Shown: positions 45,433 to 52,741, counted from the stretch's first letter. The stretch is DNA of 64,000 nt from an uncultured Lachnospiraceae bacterium (GCA_910578555.1 CAJTPS010000018.1:1-64000); one strand, 5' to 3'. The notes: generated from the sequence alone by a model not told the origin. Numbers and translations are program-made.

Positions 45433-46803
45433 TTGAAGCGGACTATCAGCGTTATGACAGGGAAAGGCTCTGTCAACCACAACAGCAGAAAATTCCATGC
45501 AAAGAATACTGACCCGGAGCGGAGTTGTCTGAACGTGGAATACTGCAACGAAAATATCAAAGACGTATACCACGAATTATTTGATGAAGCACTCGCCCGG
45601 TACAATGAGAAGCAGACCAGAAGTGACCGCAGGATTGATGATTACTATGAGAAAATTTGTTCCGGCAAACAGGAGAAGCCGTTCCATGAGATTATTATAC
45701 AGGTAGGCAACAAAGACGATATGGGAGCAAAAACAGAGGACGGACGGCTTGCGGCAAAAATACTTGATGAATATATGCAGGACTTTCAGCGGCGCAATTC
45801 TACATTGAGAGTGTTCTCTGCTTATCTCCACATGGACGAAGCCACGCCGCATCTGCATATAGATTTTATACCTTATACGACTGGAAGCAAGAGGGGGCTT
45901 GAAACAAGGGTGTCACTGAAAAAGGCACTTGCGGAACTTGGATTTAAGGGCGGTACAAGGAGCGAAACAGAACGTAACCAGTGGGTAGCGACAGAGAAAG
46001 AACGACTTGCGGAGATTATGCTACAGCATGATATTGAGTGGGAGAAAAAGGGAACACATGAGAAGCATTTATCGGTTTTGGATTTTGAGAAAAAGGAGCG
46101 TGCAAAAGAAGTTGCCGAACTGGAACAGACCATTTCCGGCAGTAAAGAGGAATTATCTGATATTCTTCATCAGCAGATAGCGGCAGGACAGGAAACGGAG
46201 CAGATACGGAAAGAGGGCGAAGCGATCCGGCAGGAAGTATCGGAACTTACTGCTACAAATCTTCTTTTGAAAGAGCAGACGGAAACACTGGCAGAGGATA
46301 AAGAAAAGCTGTTATCCGAAAATGAAAAGTTGGAAAAACAGCAGAAAAAGTTACAGCAGGAACTTAACAAAATGGTACAGTCAAAGGAAGTCATGGAGCG
46401 TAATATCCATGCCTATGATGAAGATGTGAAATGGCAGTTGGCAGAACCGGGGGCATTGATGAGCGCAAAGAATTATCGGGATAAGAAAGCTTTACCGCTT
46501 GTGGAGAGATTGAAAGAGGTAGTGAAAAATCTGACTATCAAATGTGTACAGCTTATGGAGCAGGGCAGGAAGCTGACTGCCAAAGTGGACGGGCAACAAG
46601 TACAGATTAGCCGTTTGACAGATAAGGTCATGGAGCAGAGCAACATCATAGACCGATTGCAGGAAAAAGCGTCTGATTTGGAGTGTTTGGAGCGTCATTT
46701 AGGCAGGGAACAGGTGCAGTCGATAGTGGAACGGTCAAAGGCATTAGAGCAGGTAGAAAGGGCAAAGAAACGCCTGAAACGTACTTTTGAAATGAGCCGA
46801 TAG
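45433..46803 (+). CDS. MobV-type relaxase (Mob/Pre plasmid recombination family)
   Basis: 456 residues. The relaxase part (about 1-200) shows NHNSRKFHAKNTDPERSCLN, then the metal-binding signature FSAYLHMDEATPHLHIDFIP with its HxDExTPHxH spacing, and SLKKALAELGFKGGTRSETE. Residues about 200-330 are a long coiled coil. It nicks at oriT and leads the strand into the recipient. The start is a TTG at 45433 after GAAAGGG; the next in-frame ATG (codon 8) has no site. It makes element 1 mobilizable in trans. Confidence 0.92.
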   Translation: MKRTISVMTGKGSVNHNSRKFHAKNTDPERSCLNVEYCNENIKDVYHELFDEALARYNEKQTRSDRRIDDYYEKICSGKQEKPFHEIIIQVGNKDDMGAKTEDGRLAAKILDEYMQDFQRRNSTLRVFSAYLHMDEATPHLHIDFIPYTTGSKRGLETRVSLKKALAELGFKGGTRSETERNQWVATEKERLAEIMLQHDIEWEKKGTHEKHLSVLDFEKKERAKEVAELEQTISGSKEELSDILHQQIAAGQETEQIRKEGEAIRQEVSELTATNLLLKEQTETLAEDKEKLLSENEKLEKQQKKLQQELNKMVQSKEVMERNIHAYDEDVKWQLAEPGALMSAKNYRDKKALPLVERLKEVVKNLTIKCVQLMEQGRKLTAKVDGQQVQISRLTDKVMEQSNIIDRLQEKASDLECLERHLGREQVQSIVERSKALEQVERAKKRLKRTFEMSR

Positions 46804-46822
46804 GAAAGGGGATTGATAGGAT

Positions 46823-47137
46823 ATGACGGATATGGAGAAAAAAGTTATGATACGGCTGTGTGCTAAAATTGTAGCAGAAACAGACCTTTACGAAACAGAC
46901 AAGGAAGTGCAAAATCTGATAGACTGGGTATGCCTGTCGGAGCAGATAAAGGAAAACAATAATACAATCCGCAATCTGACCGGGGAATATAAAAAGATAG
47001 AGCCGGATTGCCGGGAGGGAGTGCGGGCGCAGTTGGAGCGCATGAAAGAACTCTGCAAAGAGCGGAATAATCTGTATGAGAAGCAGAATGACTTGAAGGG
47101 GCAGAAATGGAAGATTGAGAAGTCGTTGGAACGATAA
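46823..47137 (+). CDS. Small coiled-coil protein downstream of the relaxase
   Basis: 104 residues, highly charged and helical (CLSEQIKENNNTIRNLTGEY, LERMKELCKERNNLYEKQND). No domain recognised. It lies 19 bases after the relaxase with GGAAAGGGG upstream, so it is co-transcribed and may be a mobilization accessory. Confidence 0.65.
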   Translation: MTDMEKKVMIRLCAKIVAETDLYETDKEVQNLIDWVCLSEQIKENNNTIRNLTGEYKKIEPDCREGVRAQLERMKELCKERNNLYEKQNDLKGQKWKIEKSLER

Positions 47138-47194
47138 AAGATGTGGGGTGTGGCGGTTGCTATGCCCTATATTTTTGTGGTAAATGAGGAACGG

Positions 47195-47206
47195 AAGTGA
47201 TATAAT
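47195..47206 (+). promoter_or_regulatory. Extended -10 promoter before the lipoprotein gene
   Basis: TGA-TATAAT with TATAAT at 47201-47206, 38 bases before the start codon at 47244. No clear -35, but the TG one base before the hexamer compensates in such promoters. Confidence 0.5.
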
Positions 47207-47243
47207 TAAGCGAACAATGGGAATTTGGAAAGGAGTGCACTAA

Positions 47244-47798
47244 ATGAAACGCTTATCAATCACGGCAATGCTCATGTGTGTAGTATTGCTTTCTTCTTGT
47301 GGACAGGGGCAGAATTTGCAGCAAGGAGAATCTTCGGACACACAGAGCGGCAGCCTGCAAACTTCAGAACAGGCAAGGTTTTCTTTTGAAGGAACTGTAT
47401 TTCATTATGGGAATCATGACTACGACGTTTCCACCCGAAACCAATCGATAAACAGCATTTTATCTGCAGTTCCTGTGGGACAGAAAATCGTGATTAAGTG
47501 CCATGTTGGGCCAAAGAATGGCGTTTACTGTATTTTTGATACGGAAAGCGAGTCATTTGATGAGGACATCATAGGAAACAATTTAATCTGGCACAGCGAT
47601 GATATAGCCACATCGGTGTATTCATTCTGGTCGGAAGTCCATACATATGACGGGGGTATCGTCAAAACATATGACCTTGCAGAAGATGCGTTCATCTACG
47701 ATTTGAAGTTTTCTGACGACTGCACAAAGCTTGATGTAACCATTGTGCATGATGATGGTACAGACGAAACGGATACGATTACCCTGCTGAATGAATAA
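47244..47798 (+). CDS. Putative lipoprotein, cargo of element 1
   Basis: 184 residues. Signal peptide with lipobox LLSSC (Cys at about 19), then a Gln/Ser-rich linker and an ordered domain (FEGTVFHYGNHDYDVSTRNQ, LIWHSDDIATSVYSFWSEV). I recognise no family. AAGGAG before the ATG and its own extended -10 promoter. Predicted to be anchored on the outer face of the membrane. It is the last gene before the right end of the element. Confidence 0.75.
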   Translation: MKRLSITAMLMCVVLLSSCGQGQNLQQGESSDTQSGSLQTSEQARFSFEGTVFHYGNHDYDVSTRNQSINSILSAVPVGQKIVIKCHVGPKNGVYCIFDTESESFDEDIIGNNLIWHSDDIATSVYSFWSEVHTYDGGIVKTYDLAEDAFIYDLKFSDDCTKLDVTIVHDDGTDETDTITLLNE

Positions 47799-47870
47799 AG
47801 CTAACTTCCTATTTGATGTTTAGAGTGGTGGAGAACAACGAATTGATATTTTCCTTGTTAATGTTCTTTA

Positions 47871-47892
47871 TACATGGTGCTAGCACCATGTA
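47871..47892. repeat. Perfect 22-bp palindrome near the right end of element 1
   Basis: TACATGGTGCT followed by its exact complement in reverse. It contains GGTGC/GCACC, related to the GGTGCC arm boxes 30 bases further right. No T-tract, so a protein-binding site is more likely than a terminator. Confidence 0.6.
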
Positions 47893-47921
47893 ATAAGGGT
47901 AGTTAAGGAGAAAATCATTTT

Positions 47922-47940
47922 GGTGCCAAAACGGTGCCAA
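47922..47940 (+). repeat. Right arm-type repeats of element 1
   Basis: GGTGCCAAAACGGTGCCAA, the same double box as at 40880. The 439 bases from 47799 to 48237 hold this, the palindrome, the att junction and the second tuf end; no other gene is seen. Confidence 0.6.
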
Positions 47941-48041
47941 GAAATCAAGCAAATAAAAATACGCTACATAAAAACAACGATTTTACGCTGTTTTCCGCAA
48001 TAAAAAGCATAGAAAATACTACAAAAAACGCTATTCAAATA

Positions 48042-48054
48042 CCGTGAGGGTGGT
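48042..48054 (+). other. att junction between element 1 and element 2
   Basis: CCGTGAGGGTGGT, identical to the core at 40740. The sequence to its left is element 1 and not tuf; to its right the EF-Tu reading continues to a stop. It is attR of element 1 and at the same time attL of element 2 or of the ancestral site. Confidence 0.8.
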
Positions 48055-48096
48055 AGGACTGTTGGATCGGGCCGTGTTGCTACAATCATTGAGTAA
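48043..48096 (+). pseudogene. Second copy of the EF-Tu C-terminal codons
   Basis: Eighteen codons encode REGGRTVGSGRVATIIE and TAA, exactly the last 17 residues of EF-Tu as at 40741-40794. After the shared core, nine of fourteen codons differ from the tuf copy, all silently. It is not expressed on its own (no start or promoter). It is either the displaced native tuf end or, as the neighbouring arm-like repeats suggest, the replacement end carried by element 2. Confidence 0.85.
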
Positions 48097-48120
48097 TTAC
48101 AATTTATTCAGTAAAATCAA

Positions 48121-48151
48121 GGCTTTCGGGGATTTCTCCGAAAGCCTTTTT
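48121..48151 (+). terminator. Terminator after the second tuf end
   Basis: GGCTTTCGG and CCGAAAGCC form a 9-bp stem around GGATTTCT, followed by TTTTT. It occupies the place of the tuf terminator at 40818 but differs in sequence. Confidence 0.88.
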
Positions 48152-48180
48152 ACGTGATGAAACAGCTAAAAATTCTCTTG

Positions 48181-48199
48181 TGGTTCTAATATGGTTCTA
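48181..48199 (+). repeat. Left arm-like repeats of element 2
   Basis: TGGTTCTAATATGGTTCTA: two TGGTTCTA boxes 11 bases apart, the same spacing as the GGTGCC boxes of element 1 and at the same distance class from the core. Probably integrase arm sites with a different specificity. Confidence 0.5.
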
Positions 48200-48237
48200 A
48201 AAGATTTGCTCATCAGGAAAATATATCAAAATATTTA

Positions 48238-48738
48238 TTAATAGTTCTCTACCGAAATATTAAATGAGTTCATCAGACTGTCTATCCATATGTTGTATTC
48301 GTCACTGTCAATTTTTTCAGTTTCCAGTTCCTTGTTCAATTCATTCCAACGAGATACAAGGGAGGCAATCTGTGGACTTTCTATGTTGATTGATGCCACT
48401 AATCGTCTTGTAGACGTATTGACGGATGTGGAACATTCTACAGGAATACCTGCTCTTATCAATTCCATAATTACCTTTAAAATATCTGAATATGTGTTAA
48501 TGCTCAATTCTTCGTTGGGTTTAATCGTATATCCAAAAAATAATTCCTCTTTAATTCCAATAATAGAACAGAATTTTTGTATTACTTCCATAGGCGGTTC
48601 ACTATAACCATTTTCATAATTAGAATAAGTCGGAACAGACAGTTCCAACTTCGCAGCCATTTCTTTTTGAGACATGTCAGCCCCCATACGAAAAGACTTC
48701 AAACGTTTGTCTACATGTAAATAATGCGCTATTCGCAT
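48238..48738 (-). CDS. XRE-family repressor of element 2
   Basis: 166 residues. Residues about 8-68 are a Cro/CI helix-turn-helix (RLKSFRMGADMSQKEMAAKL, ELSVPTYSNYENGYSEPPM). The C-terminal part is helical without a protease motif. I chose the second ATG (48738), directly after GAGGTGAG, instead of the one five codons upstream. It faces away from the excisionase gene and probably represses it through the inverted pair at 48793/48867. Confidence 0.86.
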   Translation of the reverse strand: MRIAHYLHVDKRLKSFRMGADMSQKEMAAKLELSVPTYSNYENGYSEPPMEVIQKFCSIIGIKEELFFGYTIKPNEELSINTYSDILKVIMELIRAGIPVECSTSVNTSTRRLVASINIESPQIASLVSRWNELNKELETEKIDSDEYNIWIDSLMNSFNISVENY

Positions 48739-48792
48739 ATTCTCACCTCGCATTGGATTTTTAATTATTATACCACAATTTCAACAATAATA

Positions 48793-48881
48793 AATAGAAA
48801 TATTTAAATTTTAATATTTTTGCTTGACATATCTAAAAATAGATATTATGATAAAAATACAAGAAATTAAATATTTCTATT
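48793..48881 (+). promoter_or_regulatory. Excision promoter of element 2 with paired 15-bp operators
   Basis: TTGACA (48824-48829), 17 bases, TATGAT (48847-48852). AATAGAAATATTTAA (48793-48807) and its exact reverse complement TTAAATATTTCTATT (48867-48881) flank the promoter, 59 bases apart. This places one site over the upstream side and one over the early transcribed part, suited to looping or dual occupancy by the divergent repressor. Confidence 0.75.
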
Positions 48882-48907
48882 AAAATTCAAATTGTAAGGA
48901 GGACTAT

Positions 48908-49102
48908 ATGAAATCAAATTACCTGATGGATGCGGAAGATGTGGCTAATGAGTTAGGAATTTCTAAAGGACACGCTTATAAGGTCATTCGGCAGCTTAAC
49001 GAGGAATTGGAGAAATCCGGCTTTATTATTGTGGCAGGGAAAGTTCCCAGAGCATTTTGGGAAAAGAAGTTCTATGGTTATCAAACAGTGCAGACAGCAT
49101 AA
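48908..49102 (+). CDS. Excisionase of element 2
   Basis: 64 residues; same length and family as the protein at 42748. YLMDAEDVANELGISKGHAY is the helix-turn-helix and VPRAFWEKKFYGY the shared C-terminal motif. AAGGAGG precedes the ATG. It lies 13 bases before the broken integrase. Confidence 0.85.
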   Translation: MKSNYLMDAEDVANELGISKGHAYKVIRQLNEELEKSGFIIVAGKVPRAFWEKKFYGYQTVQTA

Positions 49103-49115
49103 GGAGGGAAAACAG

Positions 49116-49772
49116 ATGCCGGCATATAAGGATGAAAAAAGGAATACTTGGTTAAGCCTGTTCTACTATGAGGATTGGCAGGGCAACAAGAAGAAAAAGC
49201 AAAAACGTGGGTTTAAAACAAAGAAAGAAGCACTGGAGTGGGAAAATAATTTCAAATTATCCGCTAATGCCAATATGGATATGGCGTTGGGAGCGTTTGT
49301 TGAGATTTATTTTCGTGATAAGGAAGGCGAGTTAAAGGAGCGTTCAATCAAAAATAAAAGGTACATGATAGAAGCTCATATTCTTCCGTATTTTGAAAAT
49401 AAGAAAATGAATGAGATTACTCCGTCAGATATTATCCAGTGGCAGAACGCAATGAGGGAAAAGGGGTATGCGCAGACATATCTTCGCATGGTACAAAATC
49501 AAATCACTGCATTGTTCACTCATGCAAGCAGTATTTACAATTTGTCGAACAATCCATGCAAGAGAGTGAAAAAGATGGGAAAGCCGGATGCTGATAAGTT
49601 AGACTTTTGGACGAAAGAGGAATACGACAAGTTTATCAGTACGATTGAGGTTGGAAGTCGCTATTACGTGATTTTTGAAATTCTGTTCTGGACGGGAATT
49701 AGGGAAGGAGATGCTTACGGTAAAATAAGACTAAAGTTAGACAAACCCAGTAAATACAAGGGTTTGAGCTGA
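49116..49772 (+). pseudogene. Tyrosine integrase of element 2, truncated
   Basis: 218 residues of an expected 355-360. Residues 1-200 follow the element 1 integrase (KNTWLSLFYYEDWQGNKKKK-like arm domain, YFENKKMNEITPSDIIQWQN, SIYNLSNNPCKRVKKMGKPD, FEILFWTGIREG). At TGIREG similarity stops: a one-base shift would restore only E-M-L-T-V before TAA, and then unrelated sequence begins. The catalytic HxxR, second His and Tyr are missing, so the protein cannot recombine. Start ATG at 49116 follows AAGGAGGG. Confidence 0.88.
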
Positions 49773-49779
49773 TTTAGTC
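49729..49779 (+). other. Nested hairpin at the integrase breakpoint
   Basis: GACTAAA ... TTTAGTC outside and CAAACCC ... GGGTTTG inside, each 7 bp and perfect, separated by 6-base internal loops on both sides and an 11-base terminal loop. It covers the end of the truncated frame. It looks like a designed stem and not chance, but no T-tract follows. Confidence 0.6.
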
Positions 49780-50001
49780 CTTTCTCAAACTTGCAACGAA
49801 ACAAGGTTTTGATGGAGGCAGCGCTGTTTTACCAATCAAATATCTCACAAATGCCTATGGCGCATCAGAGTTCCGGCAGGGATATATGCCATATGGTTTT
49901 AAAGGGGTGAAGATTGTTTTTCTGATGCAAATAAATATAGAAATTATTTAGGTAGGACTAAATTAGCTCTTAAAACGGATATTCCGTTTATGTATCGCTA
50001 A
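49778..50001 (+). pseudogene. Frameshifted C-terminal remnant of an unknown gene
   Basis: Reading from 49778, codons give FLKLATKQGFDGGSAVLPIK, YLTNAYGASEFRQGYMPYGF and KGVKIVF. One base missing in a run of T (about 49917-49921) moves the frame; in the shifted frame it continues SDANKYRNYLGRTKLALKTD and IPFMYR to TAA at 49999. Composition and continuity across the shift mark it as a decayed coding region with no start. I do not recognise the family. A deletion appears to have joined it to the integrase fragment. Confidence 0.6.
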
Positions 50002-50043
50002 TCTGTTCCTGCCTTTTTATTTTGGGAGAAGGAGGATTAACAG

Positions 50044-50436
50044 ATGGGTTTTACAAAGAGAGAGCTAGTTGAGTTCCTAGACGGACTGGTGGAGTTAGCC
50101 AGTGAAGATAACAAGGCAAATGCAGTCTTGGTAAAAGAACAGTTTTTAAGTGACTTTGAAAAGAGTTACGGATTTGAAAAGGAGGTAATAACAGAAGTTT
50201 CAAAGCTGCCGCCACATTATATAGCAGCAATGCCAGATTCTGTGCAGGAAGAAATCAAGCAGAAAGTAATAGCAGCATTAACAGAACATGGCGAATGCAC
50301 TCCTGAAAATGTTGACCGTGCTATGGGTTCCAAAATTTATGACTTGGAGGATCTGATTGATATTCGTGAGTATGTCAGGCAGATGGAGGCGGAACAGAGA
50401 AAGAAATCGGAACAGAAAAGGAGGAGCGGAAGATGA
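50044..50436 (+). CDS. Hypothetical element protein
   Basis: 130 residues, acidic, helical, with a Lys/Arg-rich end (EQRKKSEQKRRSGR). No known domain seen. AGGAGG before the ATG; the stop overlaps the next start by three bases. First gene of a tightly packed operon that runs at least to 52834. Confidence 0.75.
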   Translation: MGFTKRELVEFLDGLVELASEDNKANAVLVKEQFLSDFEKSYGFEKEVITEVSKLPPHYIAAMPDSVQEEIKQKVIAALTEHGECTPENVDRAMGSKIYDLEDLIDIREYVRQMEAEQRKKSEQKRRSGR

Positions 50437-50576
50437 TAGGAGCAGTAATCATTGTAGCAGTAGTACTTTTGTTATACTTTTCCCTTGCAAGATCAGCAGG
50501 GATGGCAGACAGGAAATTAGAAGAGATATACAGGCTTTCCGCCGCAAGAGAGGCGGGTGGCGTGGATGGGAATTAA
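50433..50576 (+). CDS. Small membrane protein, 47 residues
   Basis: MIGAVIIVAVVLLLYFSLAR is a single membrane segment with a positive inner end, followed by a polar tail (MADRKLEEIYRLSAAREAGG). AAGGAGGAG sits nine bases before the ATG, inside the upstream gene's end. It overlaps both neighbours, so it is translationally coupled. Function unknown. Confidence 0.7.
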   Translation: MIGAVIIVAVVLLLYFSLARSAGMADRKLEEIYRLSAAREAGGVDGN

Positions 50577-50832
50577 CGTAAGGATGCAGAACGCTCCAAA
50601 ACTGGATGGAATTATTGCGGCACAGGTAAAGTTGGAAAACGATTTAAGAAGCTGTATGCGCTGTCAATTCTTTCACGGAAACAACCGTCAGTGTCTCGCT
50701 AAGAAATGTGTTAAGGAAGAAAGCAAGCCTGAAATTACGGTGCAGGACAAAGAAGATATGTGCTTTGGATGCCCGTACAGACAGTCAGATAAGTACTGCT
50801 TTCCCTGCATGAAAAAGATATTAAGGAGATAA
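50566..50832 (+). CDS. Cysteine-rich small protein
   Basis: 88 residues. Cys pairs CMRCQFF, QCLAKKC, CFGCPYR and CFPCMKK suggest two zinc-ribbon-like sites. The ATG at 50566 follows GGCGGGTGG; a GTG three codons earlier is possible. It overlaps the preceding stop. No named family recognised; DNA- or protein-binding is plausible. Confidence 0.7.
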   Translation: MGINVRMQNAPKLDGIIAAQVKLENDLRSCMRCQFFHGNNRQCLAKKCVKEESKPEITVQDKEDMCFGCPYRQSDKYCFPCMKKILRR

Positions 50833-50865
50833 GTCTACATGAAAAAAATATGGAGGAAGAACACA

Positions 50866-51789
50866 ATGGATAAACATATTGAAGTAATCGGGATCGATCA
50901 TGGCTGGTCGAACATGAAAACAGCAACGCAGATTTTTACGACAGGAGTAAAGGAAATAACGACAGAACCTGCATTTTATGATGATTTGGTGGAACTGGAC
51001 GGAAGGTATTACAAGGTAGGCGGGAAACGTCTTGAAGTCAGGGATACAAAAGTTGAGAATGACAACTTCTACCTGCTTACCCTTGCAGCAGTAGCAAAGG
51101 AGCTGAACAGGCGTGGAATGAGAAATACAGATATCCTTTTATCGGTAGGACTTCCGCTGACAAGGTTCGGCGCAGAGAAGCAGGACTTCATTGATTATCT
51201 GTCAAAGAATAAAGAAGTCAGTTACTTCTTTGAGAAAGAGAAGTATACGGCAAGGATAGCAAGGGTGTCCGTGTTCCCACAATGTTATGCGGCGGTTGCA
51301 GAACAGTTGAAAACCCTGCCGGAGCGTGTGGTGGTGGTAGATATAGGCAGTTGGACGATTGACATCATGCCGATACAGAACGGCAAGCCGAATGAGGCAG
51401 AGTGTATCACAAGCCAGCAGGGGCTTATCCGCTGCATGAGGACAATCAATGAGGAATGTAACAGGCAGATCGGACAGGAGCTTGAAGAAAACGTGATACA
51501 GCAGGTCATGGCAACCGGAGAAGCGGCGCTGCCGGATAAGTACATGAACATTGTAAGGGACTGCCTGCGTGATTTCGCACAAAAAGTCTACAATACCCTG
51601 AAAGAACACGGTTACAACCTTGATGTGATACCGATTGTGTTCGTGGGCGGGGGTGCAGCGGTCATGCGGCTGTTCGGCTCACATGACGGTGGGAATATCC
51701 GTTACATTGAGGACATCAAAGCAAATGCAAAGGGGTATGAGCAGCTCGGCAGGGTTTTCCTTGCAAAGCACCGTAACCAGATAGGATAG
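50866..51789 (+). CDS. ParM-like actin homologue
   Basis: 307 residues. VIGIDHGWSNMKTATQIF is the phosphate-1 loop of plasmid actin-like proteins; RVVVVDIGSWTIDIMPIQNG is phosphate-2; VIPIVFVGGGAAVMRLFG is the adenosine motif. Such filaments push sister plasmids or excised elements apart. I took the ATG at 50866 after GGAGGAAG; another ATG nine codons earlier has AAGGAG and is also possible. The next gene looks like its ParR-type adaptor. Confidence 0.88.
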   Translation: MDKHIEVIGIDHGWSNMKTATQIFTTGVKEITTEPAFYDDLVELDGRYYKVGGKRLEVRDTKVENDNFYLLTLAAVAKELNRRGMRNTDILLSVGLPLTRFGAEKQDFIDYLSKNKEVSYFFEKEKYTARIARVSVFPQCYAAVAEQLKTLPERVVVVDIGSWTIDIMPIQNGKPNEAECITSQQGLIRCMRTINEECNRQIGQELEENVIQQVMATGEAALPDKYMNIVRDCLRDFAQKVYNTLKEHGYNLDVIPIVFVGGGAAVMRLFGSHDGGNIRYIEDIKANAKGYEQLGRVFLAKHRNQIG

Positions 51790-51800
51790 GGGTGGGGTAT

Positions 51801-52241
51801 ATGGCAAAGTCAAATATTGTCTACCGAAGTTACCGCCTCAACCTTGACAATGAGCAGCAGCGCAGGGTAAACAAGGTGCTTGCGGAACTGAATACAGAGA
51901 TCCATAAGTCTGTAAACCAGTTCATAACGGATGCCATAGACTTCTATGCAAACAGTTTTGAGAATGAAGATCTGCTGAAAGAGACAGCGGAACGGAAGAA
52001 AAAGGAAGAACAGTATATCTCAAAGAGTGACCTTGATGGTATCCGTGAAGAACTAAAGAATGATGTTAAGAATGAGATCATCATGCTGCTCGGTGCTGCC
52101 CTCGGAGGCGGGGCGGCACGGGTGGCGGAGGGCAGCATGGGAAGGATGGTCATGGAAAGCGTGGCAAAGGAAACACTAGCCGATAGCACAGAAGAAACCA
52201 CAGATCCAACCATGATGGAACTGGTTGATAACTGGGGATAG
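51801..52241 (+). CDS. ParR-like DNA-binding partner of ParM
   Basis: 146 residues. The N-terminus (YRSYRLNLDNEQQRRVNKVL, HKSVNQFITDAIDFYANSF) looks like a ribbon-helix-helix, as in ParR. The C-terminal half is helical with a Gly/Ala stretch. It starts 11 bases after the parM-like stop (GGGGTGGGG before the ATG). By position and fold it should bind a centromere-like site and the filament end. Confidence 0.75.
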   Translation: MAKSNIVYRSYRLNLDNEQQRRVNKVLAELNTEIHKSVNQFITDAIDFYANSFENEDLLKETAERKKKEEQYISKSDLDGIREELKNDVKNEIIMLLGAALGGGAARVAEGSMGRMVMESVAKETLADSTEETTDPTMMELVDNWG

Positions 52242-52308
52242 GAGGAAAATTCCTCTGCTCCTGCAAGGGCAGTCGCATTTTCCTGTGGAAAACAAGGAGG
52301 AATGTTTT

Positions 52309-52491
52309 ATGGCAGGGATAGTTTTAAGAAAGACCGGGGTGGTATTGCTTACCATATTGAAATGGATATTACAGGCGGTGCTTGCGGCATTGAAGCTGGT
52401 GTTTGGTATCGTAAAGCTGTTCCTGCTTCTGCTTGCTCTGGTTATGAGGATTATGCTGATAATGGTCGGCGTTTCCATAGGCAGACGGTGA
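52309..52491 (+). CDS. Small hydrophobic protein A, 60 residues
   Basis: MAGIVLRKTGVVLLTILKWI, LQAVLAALKLVFGIVKLFLL, then LLALVMRIMLIMVGVSIGRR. One or two membrane helices with Arg at both ends. AAGGAGG stands before the ATG. Its paralogue at 53973 has the same length and shares VVLLTILKW, LQAVL, LKLV, GI-KLFLLLLALV-R and GRR. Function unknown; toxin-like, pore-like or envelope roles are all possible. Confidence 0.75.
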   Translation: MAGIVLRKTGVVLLTILKWILQAVLAALKLVFGIVKLFLLLLALVMRIMLIMVGVSIGRR

Positions 52492-52504
52492 GAGGAGTTT
52501 GCGA

Positions 52505-52726
52505 ATGAAAAGAGCAAAGATGACGGAAGAAGAAAGAAAAATACATAGGTATGAAATGTCAGAGGCATACCGCAAGAAAGTATTGAGATTTACACTGCAA
52601 TTCAATACCACAACAGATAAAGAAGCTAGGGAATGGTTTGAGAAGAACAATAAAAGCGGCGCTTATCTGAAACGGCTGATCCTTGAAGATAAAGCAAGGA
52701 GATCCGGCGAAAAAGGGCAGCATTGA
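52505..52726 (+). CDS. Small basic protein, possible ribbon-helix-helix
   Basis: 73 residues. KVLRFTLQFNTTTDKEAREW and GAYLKRLILEDKARR have the strand-helix-helix pattern of small DNA-binding proteins or a CopG-like fold. ATG at 52505 follows GAGGAG. In operon with its neighbours (13 bases after protein A). Confidence 0.65.
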   Translation: MKRAKMTEEERKIHRYEMSEAYRKKVLRFTLQFNTTTDKEAREWFEKNNKSGAYLKRLILEDKARRSGEKGQH

Positions 52727-52741
52727 AAGGAGGTGATGGGT

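Larger units (their letters stand above)
40753..48054 (+). mobile_element. Integrative mobilizable element 1 in tuf (about 7.3 kb)
   Basis: Bounded by the 13-bp core repeats at 40740 and 48042. Content in order: replacement tuf end and terminator, SIR2-like gene and XRE repressor (minus strand), then plus-strand excisionase, tyrosine integrase, RepA-like ATPase, candidate oriT, MobV-type relaxase, a small helical protein and a lipoprotein. The double motif GGTGCCAAAACGGTGCCA stands near both ends (40880 and 47922), as expected of integrase arm sites. No conjugation machinery is present, so it should need a helper for transfer. Confidence 0.82.
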
